Positions 1 through 10,074 of a DNA stretch of 64,000 bases are shown here, piece by piece. The stretch's first letter is position 1, and each line of letters starts with the position of its first letter. The notes under the pieces were generated by a model. It was given only the letters and a program-made list of their open reading frames with translations. It was not told the origin of the DNA and did no database searches. The translations under genes were made by a program, and so were the position numbers. Origin of the DNA: Arcobacter sp. CECT 8985 (lineage in GTDB: Bacteria; Campylobacterota; Campylobacteria; Campylobacterales; Arcobacteraceae); contig NZ_PDKC01000005.1 in NCBI RefSeq assembly GCF_004116495.1, forward strand, positions 40,200-104,199. The letters run 5' to 3'.

Positions 1-572
1 GCAATTTTAGTATCTTTTTGTGCTTTTGCTTCTTCTATAAGTTTTTTTCTAGAGATAATTATAGAGTTTTGGTTTTCATTTACTTTTAAAACTTTTGCTT
101 TAATTTTTTTACCAATTGCTCCATGAGCTTTTAAGTAAGATTGCGCCATTGGCATAAAGTATTCACATCCATCTTCATCTTCAATAATGAATCCACCTTT
201 ATTCTTAACAGAAACAACTTTACCTTCAACTGTAACATCTTCAAGATCATCTTTATGTTGTGCTACAAATGCATCAAATTTCTCTTTTTGTAGAACTTTT
301 CTATAAGAAATTGCAGGTCTTTCACCTCTATTTCCCATTAACATAACAGGGATAGTATCACCTTTTTTATACTTCACTTCACCATTTACAGTGATTTCAG
401 AGATATTTAGTCTACCTTCTATCTTTTGACCAACATCTACAAGCGCACTATCATCAGTAATTTCTACAATTACACCATTTACTACAGAGTTATTTTCAGC
501 ATTCTCAAAAGACTCATTAAGCATTTGCTCAAAGTCAAAGTCTTCACCAATTTCAATATCATCGATACCCAT
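1..572 (-). CDS. rpsA: 30S ribosomal protein S1 (partial, N-terminal ~190 residues)
   Basis: Partial gene running off the left edge; the start ATG is at 572 on the minus strand, preceded by an AAGGA ribosome-binding site. S1 binds mRNA on the 30S subunit through repeated OB-fold S1 domains and helps initiate translation. The protein begins MGIDDIEIGEDFDFEQML. A first S1 motif containing VVNGVIVEITDDSALVDVGQK follows, and a second begins near residue 105 (VEGKVVSVKNKGGFIIEDEDG). It is the last gene seen of a pheS-pheT-aroA-ispH-rpsA block, an order I recall from Campylobacter. The remaining S1 repeats lie outside the window. Confidence 0.95.
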   Translation of the reverse strand, partial: MGIDDIEIGEDFDFEQMLNESFENAENNSVVNGVIVEITDDSALVDVGQKIEGRLNISEITVNGEVKYKKGDTIPVMLMGNRGERPAISYRKVLQKEKFDAFVAQHKDDLEDVTVEGKVVSVKNKGGFIIEDEDGCEYFMPMAQSYLKAHGAIGKKIKAKVLKVNENQNSIIISRKKLIEEAKAQKDTKI

Positions 573-647
573 ATTATTCCTTCGTATTAACCATTGTTTA
601 TTAAATGGGACGATTATATCGAAAATTGTCTTAAAATAAAATGTCTA

Positions 648-1484
648 TTATATTTTTTCTATCTTATTTACTACTTCTTGAATTATCCAGTCTGGAGTAG
701 ATGCACCAGCAGTTATTCCACATAACTTTTTATCTTTAAACCACGATTTATCAAGTTCTTTTGAGTTTTCAATTAAGTATGAATCTTTACAATATTCTAA
801 ACATATTGCTTGTAGTTGTTTTGTATTTGAAGAGTTTTTGCCACCAATTACAATCATAATGTCAACTTCTTTTGAAAGATCTCTTGCAGCATCTTGATTT
901 TCAAAAGTTGCATCACATATTGTATTAAATACTCTTACTTCTTTATTTTTTAAAATAAGTGCATTTACTATTTCTAAGTATACTTCTTTTTTCTTTGTTG
1001 TTTGTGCAACTGTTGCAATACGATCATGTTTGAAGTTTATTTTATCTAAATCTTTAACACTCATTACAACATGCACATCATCTTGATTTTCACCATAAGA
1101 CTTCACACCTTTTACTTCTGGATGTGTGCTATCTCCAAAAATAAGAATAGAGTAGTTTTCTTTTGACATTTTTTTTACAATTTGTTGAGGAGTTGTAACA
1201 AATGGACAAGTTGCATTGATGACTTTTGCATCTTTATTTTTTTTAAGGTTTTTTAAATCTTCTTTTGGAATACCATGAGTTCTAATAATTACAGTATCAT
1301 TATTTTTAACTTCTTCAAGTGATGTGTATAAGCCAACATTAAAATTTTCTTTAAGCCTATCAATTTCATTTTGGTTATGAATTAAAGGACCCATAGTTGC
1401 TGAGTTTTTGTACGATTCTGCTATTTTAATAGCTCTTTTTACTCCAAAACAAAAGCCGTAACTAGAAGCTAATTTTACTTGCAT
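648..1484 (-). CDS. ispH: 4-hydroxy-3-methylbut-2-enyl diphosphate reductase
   Basis: Last enzyme of the MEP isoprenoid pathway; it reduces HMBPP to IPP and DMAPP using a [4Fe-4S] cluster. At 278 residues it is near the usual length for the compact bacterial form. Three family cysteines are visible: in GFCFGVKRA (Cys12), in NATCPFVT, and in NTICDATFENQ. Also present are GDSTHPEVKG, which holds active-site His and Glu, and a C-terminal TAGASTPDWII block. ATG start with AAGGAAATTT upstream, 8 nt after the aroA stop, so the two are almost certainly cotranscribed. Cytoplasmic. Confidence 0.96.
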   Translation of the reverse strand: MQVKLASSYGFCFGVKRAIKIAESYKNSATMGPLIHNQNEIDRLKENFNVGLYTSLEEVKNNDTVIIRTHGIPKEDLKNLKKNKDAKVINATCPFVTTPQQIVKKMSKENYSILIFGDSTHPEVKGVKSYGENQDDVHVVMSVKDLDKINFKHDRIATVAQTTKKKEVYLEIVNALILKNKEVRVFNTICDATFENQDAARDLSKEVDIMIVIGGKNSSNTKQLQAICLEYCKDSYLIENSKELDKSWFKDKKLCGITAGASTPDWIIQEVVNKIEKI

Positions 1485-1492
1485 AAATTTCC

Positions 1493-2767
1493 TTAATATA
1501 GTGAATCAAGTATACTTTTAAAATTTGGAAATGATGTTTGAATACATTGAACATCTTCTATTTGCATATTACAAATCGTTCCTGCAATTGCAAAACTCAT
1601 AGCAATTCTATGATCTCCAAATGAGTTGATTTTTGCATTTTTTATTGTTCCACCTGTAATTTCATATCCATCATCAAACTCTTTATACTTAACATCACAA
1701 AGTTTTAAATTTTCTACAACAGAAGATATTCTATCACTCTCTTTTACTCTAAGTTCATGTGCATTTGAAACTTTAGAAGTTCCATTTGCTAAACTCATTG
1801 CAATTGATAATGCAGGCAGTTCATCTATTAACCAAGATATATTTTCACTTACATCAACGCCATTTAATTCATTATGCTCAACTATTATGTCACCAATTGG
1901 CTCATAAATATTCTCTTTTTGAATATATTGAACTTTCGCACCCATTCTTTCAAGAACTTTATATGCTTCTATCCTCGTTGGGTTTAATGTTACATTTTTT
2001 ATAGTAACTTTTGAATCTTTATTAATTGCTGCTGCTACTGCAAAGAAAAAAGCTGATGAAGGATCAGTTGGTACTGTAATATTTAATGGTTTTAAATGAG
2101 AAGTTAAAGGCTTAATATTTATATAGCCTTCATCATCTATTGATATATCTGCACCCATTCCTTTTAGCATTCGTTCAGTATGATCTCTTGTTAACTCTTC
2201 TTCTTTGTATTTACATGTATCTTCTGCTTTTAAAGCTGCTAAAATCATAGCAGATTTTACTTGTGCAGAGTTTATAGGCGATTGGTACTTAAATGCTTTA
2301 AGTTTATTACCTCTTATAAATAAAGGTGCTTTATTCCCATTCTCTCTTCCATCAATATTTGCGCCAATACTTCTTAAAGGATTTGCAACTCTTTTCATAG
2401 GTCTTGCTCTTAAATATTTATCTCCACTTAGAGTAAATGCACCATTAACACTTGCAAGTAAACCACAAAAAAGTCTCATTGCTGTTCCAGAATTACCACA
2501 ATCTAAAACATCACTTGGTTCACTTAGTTCATTAGTTGGAGTAATTTGTATTGATGAACCTTCTTTTTCTATTTTTGCTCCAAGTTGTTCTACAATACTT
2601 AAAGTATTTAATGTATCCTCAGCAGTTAAATAATTTTTAATATATGAAGTCTTATTTGAAAATAGTGAAAACATTGCACATCTATGTGAGATTGACTTAT
2701 CACTACTTATATTGTCAATTACAATATTAAATGGTTTATTTAATTTTTGTATGTTTAATGTTTCCAC
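1493..2767 (-). CDS. aroA: 3-phosphoshikimate 1-carboxyvinyltransferase (EPSP synthase)
   Basis: Sixth step of the shikimate pathway, joining PEP and shikimate-3-phosphate. The protein has 424 residues, normal for the family. Signatures in order are SSDKSISHR near residue 22, [66 protein letters not shown] and [14 protein letters not shown]. The start codon is GTG at 2767 with an AGGT-like site about 6 nt upstream. It lies between pheT (10 nt gap) and ispH (8 nt gap) in a compact operon. Confidence 0.97.
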   Translation of the reverse strand: METLNIQKLNKPFNIVIDNISSDKSISHRCAMFSLFSNKTSYIKNYLTAEDTLNTLSIVEQLGAKIEKEGSSIQITPTNELSEPSDVLDCGNSGTAMRLFCGLLASVNGAFTLSGDKYLRARPMKRVANPLRSIGANIDGRENGNKAPLFIRGNKLKAFKYQSPINSAQVKSAMILAALKAEDTCKYKEEELTRDHTERMLKGMGADISIDDEGYINIKPLTSHLKPLNITVPTDPSSAFFFAVAAAINKDSKVTIKNVTLNPTRIEAYKVLERMGAKVQYIQKENIYEPIGDIIVEHNELNGVDVSENISWLIDELPALSIAMSLANGTSKVSNAHELRVKESDRISSVVENLKLCDVKYKEFDDGYEITGGTIKNAKINSFGDHRIAMSFAIAGTICNMQIEDVQCIQTSFPNFKSILDSLY

Positions 2768-2777
2768 TTTTTACCTT

Positions 2778-5099
2778 TTATCTTAATCCAATACCAAGTT
2801 CAGAATCAAGTTTTTCTAATATTTTATTCATTGTTGCTGTAATATCATCTTCTTCTAATGTTTTTTCATCATTTTGAAGAATAAATCTAATTGTTAAACT
2901 CTCATTATTTTCTAGTTTTTCATCACTATAAATATCAATTAAATTATATTGCTTGATATTTTTATCATTAATTGCATTTATAGCTTTTTTAATTTTTGAA
3001 AATGGCATATCTTTTGGTGCAATAATACTTAAATCTTTTCTTGATGATTGAAATTTAGATGTTGAATGAACTTTTACTAATTCATCTTTTATTAATTCAA
3101 AATCAATTTCAGCTAAAAATGTATCTGGTAAATCAAATTCATTTGCAACACTTGGATGAAGTTTACAAATATAACCTACATTTTTTCCATCAATAATTAC
3201 ATTCGCATTTTGATATGGATGAATAAATTTATTATCAATATTTGACATTGGTTCTAAATCAAATTTTCCAACAGAGTTTAATACTCTTTTTGCAAAATCA
3301 AAAAAATCAACATTTTCAGGTTTCCCTGCATTGTTTACTGATTCTTGCTCTTTTGCACCACTATGTATAAATGATATTTTTGTACTTTCATTTCGATTTT
3401 CATCTATAACTTTTCCAATTTCATAAAAAGAAGCTCTTTTTATACCTTGTTTAAAGTTATTTGAACAAGCCTCAACTAAGTTTAAAAGAATAGTTGTTCT
3501 TAAAGTATTTAATTCATTTACAATTGGATTTAATATATCTAACTCTTCTTTTACAACTTTAAAACCATATTTTTGTAAATTTTCTTTATTTGTAAATACA
3601 TAACTCAATGTTTCAAAGAAACCATTTTCAATTGCTTTTCTTCTAATCTTATTTTTCTTGATTAAATTAATAGCTGTTTGATTGAATCTATTAACTTCTT
3701 GAATAGCTAGTGGTTTTGCTTTAATATTATCAATACCAACTATTCTTACTATCTCTTCTGTTACATCAGCCATATTTTTAATATCATGTCTATGACAAGG
3801 AATTTGAATAGAGAATACATCATTTAATCCCTCTTTAACTCCAAATCCTAAAGCATTTAAAATATTTTCAATTTCAGCTTTTTCAATTTCTTGACCAATT
3901 AATGAGTTAATTTTATTAATATTAATATCTAAATATTTTGGTTGAATATCTTCTACAAATGCTTCAGAACCATTATAAACTTTTGCTCCATATTTAGAAA
4001 TAAATGTAGTAAAATTATCAATTCCAGCTTTGATGTTTGGTTCGCTTCCTCTTGATGTTTTATAATAAATATCTGCTGTTTTTCTTTTTGTTTCAAAAAC
4101 TTTTTTTGAAAGTTTTTCTGGATTTATATATGAAGCTTCAATAATAAATATAGTATCATTTATATTCTCAAGTTTTTTGTGCTCAACACAAACTGTACTT
4201 AATAGTTCTTTTCCATATACATTATCAAAACCATCTTTGTCTTTTTTTACATGAATTACTGATAAATCATTTAATTTATCTGCATCTTCATTTGCATATG
4301 CATTTAAAATAACACCATGAGAGTGAATAGAGTAAGCTATAGCATCACTTATATCATTTTCTTCAAATTTATCTATTATTCCAACTCTAATTTTATATAA
4401 AACAGGAAGTTTAAAATTTGAAAAATCAATTGCTTTAAAAATAAGTGAACTATCAACTGCGCTATCGCATTCAACTTCTAAAAATTGGCCAATACCAACT
4501 TCTTTATTTTGTAATTTTTTTTCTTTTTTTATTATAGGAAGATTGTAAAATGCACTTAGTTCTCTTGCCACTCCATTTATACTTAGACAATCTCCTCTAT
4601 TTGCTGTTAATTCAATTTCAATAATATCATCATTTAATAACGAATATTCATTTAATTCTTTACCTACAACTAACTCCCCAATTGAGTTATCAAGCTCTAA
4701 TATTCCATCATTTAATTTTGCAAGACCTAATTCAGTTGAAGAGCAAATCATACCAATTGATTCTACACCTCTTAGTTTTGCTTTTTTTATTTTAAAATCT
4801 TTACTTAATTTACAACCAACAGTTGCAACAGGTACATATTGTCCCGCATCAACGTTTTTAGCTCCACATACGATTTGTACAGTTTCGCTTCCAATATCAA
4901 CTTGACAAATATTTAATTTATCTGCATCTGGGTGTTTTTCTTTTTCTAATACTTTTCCAACTACAACTTTAGGCGCAATTCTTACTTTTTTTAAACTATC
5001 AACTTCTAATCCAATTGCATTTAACGTTTTGCAAATATCATCAGTTGAAATTTTTGAAATATCAATAAATTCTTCTAACCATTTTCTTGTAACTATCAT
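2778..5099 (-). CDS. pheT: Phenylalanine--tRNA ligase beta subunit
   Basis: Beta chain of the alpha2beta2 phenylalanyl-tRNA synthetase; 773 residues, close to the ~795 of E. coli. An EMAP-type tRNA-binding domain spans about residues 40-150 ([22 protein letters not shown]). B3/B4 editing and B5 domains follow (B5 near [21 protein letters not shown]). A ferredoxin-fold anticodon-binding domain ends the protein ([18 protein letters not shown] to the C terminus). The ATG overlaps the pheS stop by 4 nt, indicating translational coupling and equal expression of the two subunits. Confidence 0.97.
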   Translation of the reverse strand: MIVTRKWLEEFIDISKISTDDICKTLNAIGLEVDSLKKVRIAPKVVVGKVLEKEKHPDADKLNICQVDIGSETVQIVCGAKNVDAGQYVPVATVGCKLSKDFKIKKAKLRGVESIGMICSSTELGLAKLNDGILELDNSIGELVVGKELNEYSLLNDDIIEIELTANRGDCLSINGVARELSAFYNLPIIKKEKKLQNKEVGIGQFLEVECDSAVDSSLIFKAIDFSNFKLPVLYKIRVGIIDKFEENDISDAIAYSIHSHGVILNAYANEDADKLNDLSVIHVKKDKDGFDNVYGKELLSTVCVEHKKLENINDTIFIIEASYINPEKLSKKVFETKRKTADIYYKTSRGSEPNIKAGIDNFTTFISKYGAKVYNGSEAFVEDIQPKYLDININKINSLIGQEIEKAEIENILNALGFGVKEGLNDVFSIQIPCHRHDIKNMADVTEEIVRIVGIDNIKAKPLAIQEVNRFNQTAINLIKKNKIRRKAIENGFFETLSYVFTNKENLQKYGFKVVKEELDILNPIVNELNTLRTTILLNLVEACSNNFKQGIKRASFYEIGKVIDENRNESTKISFIHSGAKEQESVNNAGKPENVDFFDFAKRVLNSVGKFDLEPMSNIDNKFIHPYQNANVIIDGKNVGYICKLHPSVANEFDLPDTFLAEIDFELIKDELVKVHSTSKFQSSRKDLSIIAPKDMPFSKIKKAINAINDKNIKQYNLIDIYSDEKLENNESLTIRFILQNDEKTLEEDDITATMNKILEKLDSELGIGLR

Positions 5100-6088
5100 T
5101 TAAACTGTCCTAATAATTTTAAATCACTTTCAAATAAAGATCTTAAATCACCAATGTTATGAATTAACATGGCAAATCTTTCTACACCTAAACCAAAAGC
5201 ATAACCAGATACATTTTCATATCCTACAGCTTTAAATACATTTGGATCTACAACACCACATCCAAGTACTTCTAACCAACCTGTATGTGAACAAACTCTA
5301 CAACCTTCACCTTTACAGAATACACATGAAATATCAACTTCTGCACTTGGTTCTGTAAATGGGAAGAAAGATGGTCTAAATCTAACTTCTACATCTCCAA
5401 ACATATGTTGTAAAAATTCGACAAGTACATGTTTTAAATTTGCGAATGATACTTTATCTTCACTATCAACAACTAATCCTTCAACTTGATGGAACATTGG
5501 AGTATGAGTTAAATCAAAATCTCTTCTAAATACAGTACCAGGTGCTATCATTCTAATTGGTGGCTTTTGGTTTAACATTGTTCTAATTTGTACAGGAGAA
5601 GTATGAGTTCTTAATACAGTAAAATCTTTATTATAAAAAGTATCTTGCATATCTCTTGCAGGGTGGTATTTTGGTAAATTTAAAGCTTCAAAATTATGAA
5701 AGTCATCTTCAACAAGTGGACCTTCTTCAACTGCAAAGTTTAGGTTTTGAAAATATGTAATAATTCTATCCATAGTATCAATCACTGGATGTACTGCAGC
5801 TGAAGAAACTTCATTATTAAATCTTGTTACATCTATTTTCTCTGCTTCTAGTTTTTTATTTAGTGCATCTTCTTCAAGCACAACTTTTTTATTGTCAATA
5901 GCTTCTGTTATAGCAATCTTTTGCTCGTTTAAATTTTGAGCGAAAGCTTTTTTTTCTTCATTTGGGATTGTTTTTAGTTTTGCGAATTCTGCTGTTAAAA
6001 CACCTTTTTTCCCAAGTATTTCAACTCTTAAAGATTCTAATTCTTCAAGTGAATTGGCATTAGTAATTTTTTCTATCCATTCTTTCAC
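5096..6088 (-). CDS. pheS: Phenylalanine--tRNA ligase alpha subunit
   Basis: Catalytic alpha chain that activates phenylalanine and charges tRNA-Phe; 330 residues, normal length. Class II motifs are clear: [43 protein letters not shown] (motif 2), [16 protein letters not shown], and [20 protein letters not shown] (motif 3). A small Cys cluster ([12 protein letters not shown]) in the insert is common in bacterial PheS. The start is GTG at 6088 with GGAGAA upstream. First gene of the operon, divergent from the HIT gene across about 105 bp. Confidence 0.97.
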   Translation of the reverse strand: MKEWIEKITNANSLEELESLRVEILGKKGVLTAEFAKLKTIPNEEKKAFAQNLNEQKIAITEAIDNKKVVLEEDALNKKLEAEKIDVTRFNNEVSSAAVHPVIDTMDRIITYFQNLNFAVEEGPLVEDDFHNFEALNLPKYHPARDMQDTFYNKDFTVLRTHTSPVQIRTMLNQKPPIRMIAPGTVFRRDFDLTHTPMFHQVEGLVVDSEDKVSFANLKHVLVEFLQHMFGDVEVRFRPSFFPFTEPSAEVDISCVFCKGEGCRVCSHTGWLEVLGCGVVDPNVFKAVGYENVSGYAFGLGVERFAMLIHNIGDLRSLFESDLKLLGQFK

Positions 6089-6160
6089 TTAATATTCTCC
6101 TGTTGTATATTCATCGTCTAATTTGTTGGGATTATACATAATAATTTATTAGAGTTTGGT

Positions 6161-6166
6161 TATAAT
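6161..6166 (+). promoter_or_regulatory. -10 box for the HIT gene
   Basis: A perfect TATAAT lies 28 nt before the HIT start, in AT-rich DNA without a recognisable -35. This fits the Campylobacterota sigma-70 promoter style. An AAAGGAATT ribosome site follows before the ATG. Confidence 0.6.
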
Positions 6167-6193
6167 AAAATCATAAAAAATAAAGGAATTAAT

Positions 6194-6532
6194 ATGTGTA
6201 TATTTTGTAAAATTGTAAATGGTGAAATACCTAATAATACAATACTGGAAAATGAAGAGTTTTTATCATTTTATGATATTAACCCAGCAGCAAAAATTCA
6301 TGCTTTAATAATACCAAAAAAACATTATGAATCTTTTGATGATATCCAACCAGAACTAATGGCAAATATGACAAAATTCATTCATGAAGTTGCACAAAAA
6401 TTAAATGTAAGAGAAGATGGTTATAGATTAATTACAAATATTAAAGAGCATGGAGGACAAGAAGTTCCTCATTTACATTTTCATTTATTAGCAGGGGAAT
6501 ATGTGGGTAGATTAGTAGGAAATAAAAAGTAG
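6194..6532 (+). CDS. HIT family nucleotide-binding protein
   Basis: Small cytoplasmic histidine-triad protein (112 residues, typical). The triad VPHLHFHLLAG near residues 92-102 is the HxHxHxx active site of Hint-type phosphoramidases. The N terminus has the two-cysteine CIFCKIVNGEIP start common to bacterial HIT proteins. The physiological substrate is unknown; Hint relatives hydrolyse AMP-linked amines. It is divergent from pheS and convergent with accA, sharing a terminator hairpin with the latter. A HIT gene beside pheS is also the arrangement I recall in Campylobacter jejuni. Confidence 0.92.
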   Translation: MCIFCKIVNGEIPNNTILENEEFLSFYDINPAAKIHALIIPKKHYESFDDIQPELMANMTKFIHEVAQKLNVREDGYRLITNIKEHGGQEVPHLHFHLLAGEYVGRLVGNKK

Positions 6533-6547
6533 TTTTCCTACTTTTTA
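6523..6547. terminator. Bidirectional terminator between HIT gene and accA
   Basis: Perfect 10-bp inverted repeat TAAAAAGTAG / CTACTTTTTA around a 5-nt loop. It contains the HIT stop codon in its left arm and the accA stop codon in its right arm, so one hairpin can end both convergent transcripts. Confidence 0.8.
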
Positions 6548-7482
6548 TCACTTTCAAATTTTCCTAGATTCATTAGTTTTTCATATCTTTTATTAAGTCT
6601 TTCTTCAACACTTAATTCTTTTAATTCTTTTAATGAATTTAAAAAATAATCACCTAAAGCTTGAATTGCAATCTCTTTTCTTTTATGTGCACCAATTAAT
6701 GGTTCATTAATTACATCATCAATTAATTCTAGGTTTTTTAAAGCTTCCGCTGTAATTTTAAGTGAATTAGCTGCAGTTTCAGCATGTGATGGATCATTCC
6801 ATAAAATTGCTGCACAGCCTTCTGGTGAAATTACTGCATAAACAGAATATCTCATCATTGCAAGTTTATCAGCAACTGAAATCGCAAGTGCACCACCAGA
6901 ACCACCTTCTCCAATTACAACAGATATCGTAGGTGTTTTTAAATTAGAGAATTCATATAAATTTTTAGCAATAGCTTCACTTTGATTTCTCTCTTCTGCA
7001 CCAATACCTGGGTACGCACCTGGAGTGTCAACTAGCATTAAAATTGGAATATCAAATTTTTCTGCCATTTTAGCACATCTTAAAGCTTTTCTATATCCTT
7101 CTGGACTTGGCATACCGAAGTTTCTTTTTAGCTTATTTTTTGTACCTCTACCTTTTTGCTCACCAATAACCATCACTTTTTGTTGACCTATATAGCCTAA
7201 AAAACAAACGATTGCATTATCATCTACATAATGTCTATCCCCATGAATTTCATATGCATCAGTTAATAAACCTCTTATATAATCTAAAGCGTATGGTCTA
7301 TCTGGATGTCTTGCAAGTTGAAGTTTTTGATAATCATTTAAATTTTTAAAAGTTTTTTCAACTTCTTTTTCAAGTTTTTTTTCTAGTATTTCAACAGCAT
7401 GATCATCTGAACGGCTTTTTGCAACTAAGATGTCTTCTTCAATTTGTTTTATCTTGTTTTCAAAATCTAAGTAAGTTGCCAA
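6538..7482 (-). CDS. accA: Acetyl-CoA carboxylase carboxyltransferase subunit alpha
   Basis: Alpha half of the carboxyltransferase that moves CO2 from biotin to acetyl-CoA to make malonyl-CoA, the first step of fatty-acid synthesis. It has 314 residues, normal. Family blocks include [65 protein letters not shown] and [12 protein letters not shown]. The start codon is TTG at 7482 with a GGAAAATT site. It follows fabF in the same direction, so it belongs with the fatty-acid gene group. Confidence 0.96.
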   Translation of the reverse strand: MATYLDFENKIKQIEEDILVAKSRSDDHAVEILEKKLEKEVEKTFKNLNDYQKLQLARHPDRPYALDYIRGLLTDAYEIHGDRHYVDDNAIVCFLGYIGQQKVMVIGEQKGRGTKNKLKRNFGMPSPEGYRKALRCAKMAEKFDIPILMLVDTPGAYPGIGAEERNQSEAIAKNLYEFSNLKTPTISVVIGEGGSGGALAISVADKLAMMRYSVYAVISPEGCAAILWNDPSHAETAANSLKITAEALKNLELIDDVINEPLIGAHKRKEIAIQALGDYFLNSLKELKELSVEERLNKRYEKLMNLGKFESDKK

Positions 7483-7497
7483 AATTTTCCTTTTTTC

Positions 7498-7518
7498 AAA
7501 GAGGAGAAACTCCTCTTT
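7498..7518 (-). terminator. Hairpin between fabF and accA
   Basis: Perfect 9-bp inverted repeat AAAGAGGAG / CTCCTCTTT with a 3-nt loop, in the 54-bp gap. No U-tract follows on the minus strand, so it may be an attenuator or RNA-processing hairpin and not a full terminator. Confidence 0.5.
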
Positions 7519-7536
7519 TAAGATTGTAAGTTAGTA

Positions 7537-8784
7537 TTAAATCTTTTTGAATATAACAGAACCGTTAGTTCCACCAAATCCAAAATTATTACTCATAACA
7601 GTAGTTAATTGAGTTTCTCTTCCTTTTAAAGGAATAAAATCTAAATCGCAGTTTTCATCAGTATTTTCAAGGTTAATAGTTGGAGGAATTATACCTTCAT
7701 TTAGTGCTTTAATTGTAAAAATTGCTTCAATTGCACCTGCTGCACCTAAGCAGTGACCAACTTGTCCTTTAGTTGAAGAAACAAGAGGTATTTCATTATC
7801 AAATAATTCTTTAATAGCTTTAACTTCATTACCATCTCCAACAGGAGTTGAAGTTCCATGAGCATTTATATAATCAATTTTAAGATCTTCACCAGCATTT
7901 GCTTTTGCCATAGAAAGTGCTGCTTTCATTGCTCTTAATGGACCATCAACTACTGGCGCAGTAATATGATTTGCATCTGCACTTTCACCAAATCCAATAA
8001 CTTCAGCATAAATTTTTGCACCTCTTTCTTGTGCTGCTTCTAATGTTTCAAGAACTAAAGCACCAGCTCCTTCTCCCATTACAAATCCATCTCTATCTTT
8101 ATCAAATGGTCTAGAAGCTTTTTTAGGATCATCATTTCTAGTAGATAATGCTTTCATTGATGCAAAACCACCAACACCAGCACCACAAATAGCACTTTCT
8201 GCACCAACTACTAAAATTCTATCTGCACCACCAGTTAAAATAGTTTTAACGCCATCAGCAAGTGCATGAGTAGAGGCTGCACAAGCAGTAACATGAGATA
8301 AACTTGGACCTCTTAATCCATGTTCAATTGAAATAAATCCACCTAACATATTAACTAACGAAGATGGAATAAAGAAAGGAGAAATTTTTCTTGGACCTCT
8401 ATTATAACAAACAACAGAGTTTTTCTCAATTGTTCCTAATCCACCAATACCTGAAGCAGATATAATTCCAAATCTTTCTGATATAGAGTCATCAACTTTT
8501 TTATTATTATCATCTATGAATTTTGCATCTTTCATAGCTTCATTAGCTGCTTTTATACCTAATTGAATAAATCTATCAGCTTTTTTAACATCTTTTTTAT
8601 CCATTACTTCTGTTGGATCAAAGTTTTTAACCTCTGCTGCGATTTGTACAGGATATTCAGAAGCATCGAATAGACTTATAGTATCAATACCACATACTCC
8701 GTCTACTACTGCTTTAAATGAATCCTCTACATTATGTCCTATAGAATTAATAGTACCTAAACCAGTTACAACAACTCTTCTCAT
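7537..8784 (-). CDS. fabF: 3-oxoacyl-ACP synthase II
   Basis: Condensing enzyme that elongates acyl-ACP with malonyl-ACP; 415 residues, the usual KAS II size. The Cys-His-His triad is visible: VTACAASTHALADG (nucleophile Cys), NAHGTSTPVGDGNE (His) and STKGQVGHCLGAAGA (Lys and His). The C terminus has the glycine-rich NNFGFGGTNGSV loop. It lies downstream of fabG and acpP and upstream of accA, all on the minus strand. Cytoplasmic. Confidence 0.97.
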   Translation of the reverse strand: MRRVVVTGLGTINSIGHNVEDSFKAVVDGVCGIDTISLFDASEYPVQIAAEVKNFDPTEVMDKKDVKKADRFIQLGIKAANEAMKDAKFIDDNNKKVDDSISERFGIISASGIGGLGTIEKNSVVCYNRGPRKISPFFIPSSLVNMLGGFISIEHGLRGPSLSHVTACAASTHALADGVKTILTGGADRILVVGAESAICGAGVGGFASMKALSTRNDDPKKASRPFDKDRDGFVMGEGAGALVLETLEAAQERGAKIYAEVIGFGESADANHITAPVVDGPLRAMKAALSMAKANAGEDLKIDYINAHGTSTPVGDGNEVKAIKELFDNEIPLVSSTKGQVGHCLGAAGAIEAIFTIKALNEGIIPPTINLENTDENCDLDFIPLKGRETQLTTVMSNNFGFGGTNGSVIFKKI

Positions 8785-8863
8785 TAATTATGCTCCGTTT
8801 CTTGTATTAAAATCAATTTATTTAAAATATTCAATTTTTCTAAATAAAAAACTTAATATTTTA

Positions 8864-8892
8864 AATAAAAAGCTAGAGACTAGCTTTTTATT
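8864..8892 (-). terminator. Terminator after acpP
   Basis: Perfect 13-bp inverted repeat AATAAAAAGCTAG / CTAGCTTTTTATT with a 3-nt loop, 13 nt past the acpP stop and followed by an AT-rich tract on the minus strand. It would let acpP be made in excess over fabF. Confidence 0.85.
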
Positions 8893-8905
8893 CTAAAAGT
8901 TAAAA

Positions 8906-9136
8906 TTATGCGTGCTCTTCGATGTATTTGATAGCATCAGCAACCGTTTGGATACCTTCTGCATCTTCATCAGGGATTTCGATATCAAATTTTTCTTCTA
9001 AAGCCATAACTAATTCAACTACGTCTAAAGAGTCTGCACCTAAATCCTCAATAAATTTAGAATCTTCTTTAATTTCTGCAATATCACAATCAAGTTGCTC
9101 TACTACTACTTCTTTTACATCATCTAATAATGCCAT
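8906..9136 (-). CDS. acpP: Acyl carrier protein
   Basis: 76-residue acidic carrier of growing acyl chains. The phosphopantetheine attachment serine sits in [19 protein letters not shown], followed by the helix-III region [16 protein letters not shown]. Size and composition are textbook. The ATG follows an AAAAGGAAAAAAT ribosome site. It has its own likely promoter (-10 at 9166-9171) and its own strong terminator, in keeping with the very high expression of ACP. Confidence 0.98.
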   Translation of the reverse strand: MALLDDVKEVVVEQLDCDIAEIKEDSKFIEDLGADSLDVVELVMALEEKFDIEIPDEDAEGIQTVADAIKYIEEHA

Positions 9137-9165
9137 ATTTTTTCCTTTTATAAAATTATCATCGT

Positions 9166-9171
9166 ATTATA
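9166..9171 (-). promoter_or_regulatory. -10 box for acpP
   Basis: TATAAT on the minus strand, 30 nt before the acpP ATG, in the context GGCTATAATACG. No clear -35. It sits immediately downstream of the fabG terminator hairpin. Confidence 0.6.
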
Positions 9172-9175
9172 GCCA

Positions 9176-9197
9176 AAAAGATTTTAAAAAATCTTTT
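9176..9197 (-). terminator. Hairpin after fabG
   Basis: Inverted repeat AAAAGATTTT / AAAATCTTTT followed by a short T-run on the minus strand, between fabG and the acpP promoter. Plausible weak terminator. Confidence 0.55.
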
Positions 9198-9218
9198 AAA
9201 CCGATTTTTTAGAAAATA

Positions 9219-9962
9219 TTAAACGTATAATCCACCGTTTACTTTTAATATTTCACCTGTAATATATGAAGAGTAATCACTAAGTAAAAATGCTACTGCG
9301 TCAGCAATTTCACTTGGTTGACCAAATCTACTTAACGGAATATTTTTTTCATATTCAGCTTTTATCTCATCTTTTAACTCATCTGTCATATCAGTTTGAA
9401 TAAAACCAGGAGTAACAGCATTATATCTAATTCCTCTAGCTGCTGCTTCTTTTGCAAAAGATTTAGTCATTGCATTTAATCCACCTTTTGAAGCAGAATA
9501 GTTAGTTTGACCAGGATTTCCCATCTCTCCAACTATAGAAGAAATATTTACAACTGAGCCAAATCTTTTTTTACCCATAACTTTCAATGCACTTTTACAT
9601 CCAATAAAAGCAGAAGTTAAATTTGCACTAAGTACATCTGTAAAATCATCAACTGACATTCTTAATGCTAATTTGTCTTTTGTTATTCCTGCATTGTTTA
9701 CTAAGTATGAAAGTTCTCCATCTGCATCAACGACAGTTTTTATTGCAGCTGTAAACTCTTCTTCAGAAGTTACATCAGCTTTAATTACAGCAGCGCAACC
9801 ACCAGCATTTTCAATCTCTTCTTTGATTTTTATTGCTGCATCTGCTCCGCTTCTATAGTTTATCCATACTTTTAAACCATGTGTTGCTAATGTTTTAGCT
9901 ATTTGTGCTCCAATACCTCTACTAGCACCAGTAACTAATACATTTTTACCACTAAATTTCAT
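9219..9962 (-). CDS. fabG: 3-oxoacyl-ACP reductase
   Basis: NADPH-dependent reduction of beta-ketoacyl-ACP; 247 residues, classical SDR. Cofactor motif VTGASRGIGAQIAKTLA at residues ~10-26, NNAGITKDKLALRM, catalytic Ser in NISSIVGEMGNPGQ, and the YSASKGGLNAMTKS Tyr/Lys pair. C-terminal SSYITGEILKVNGGLYV is typical of FabG. It is the first of the fabG-acpP-fabF-accA group. The longer 112-bp gap upstream to queE holds no recognisable gene. Confidence 0.95.
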   Translation of the reverse strand: MKFSGKNVLVTGASRGIGAQIAKTLATHGLKVWINYRSGADAAIKIKEEIENAGGCAAVIKADVTSEEEFTAAIKTVVDADGELSYLVNNAGITKDKLALRMSVDDFTDVLSANLTSAFIGCKSALKVMGKKRFGSVVNISSIVGEMGNPGQTNYSASKGGLNAMTKSFAKEAAARGIRYNAVTPGFIQTDMTDELKDEIKAEYEKNIPLSRFGQPSEIADAVAFLLSDYSSYITGEILKVNGGLYV

Positions 9963-10074
9963 TTAAATCCTTTGTTTATATGTTTTGTTGATGTGATGAA
10001 AATCTAAATCTTTTACATCTTTTGCAATTATATCACCATTTTTATAAATAAAAAACTATGGATATAAAAATTGA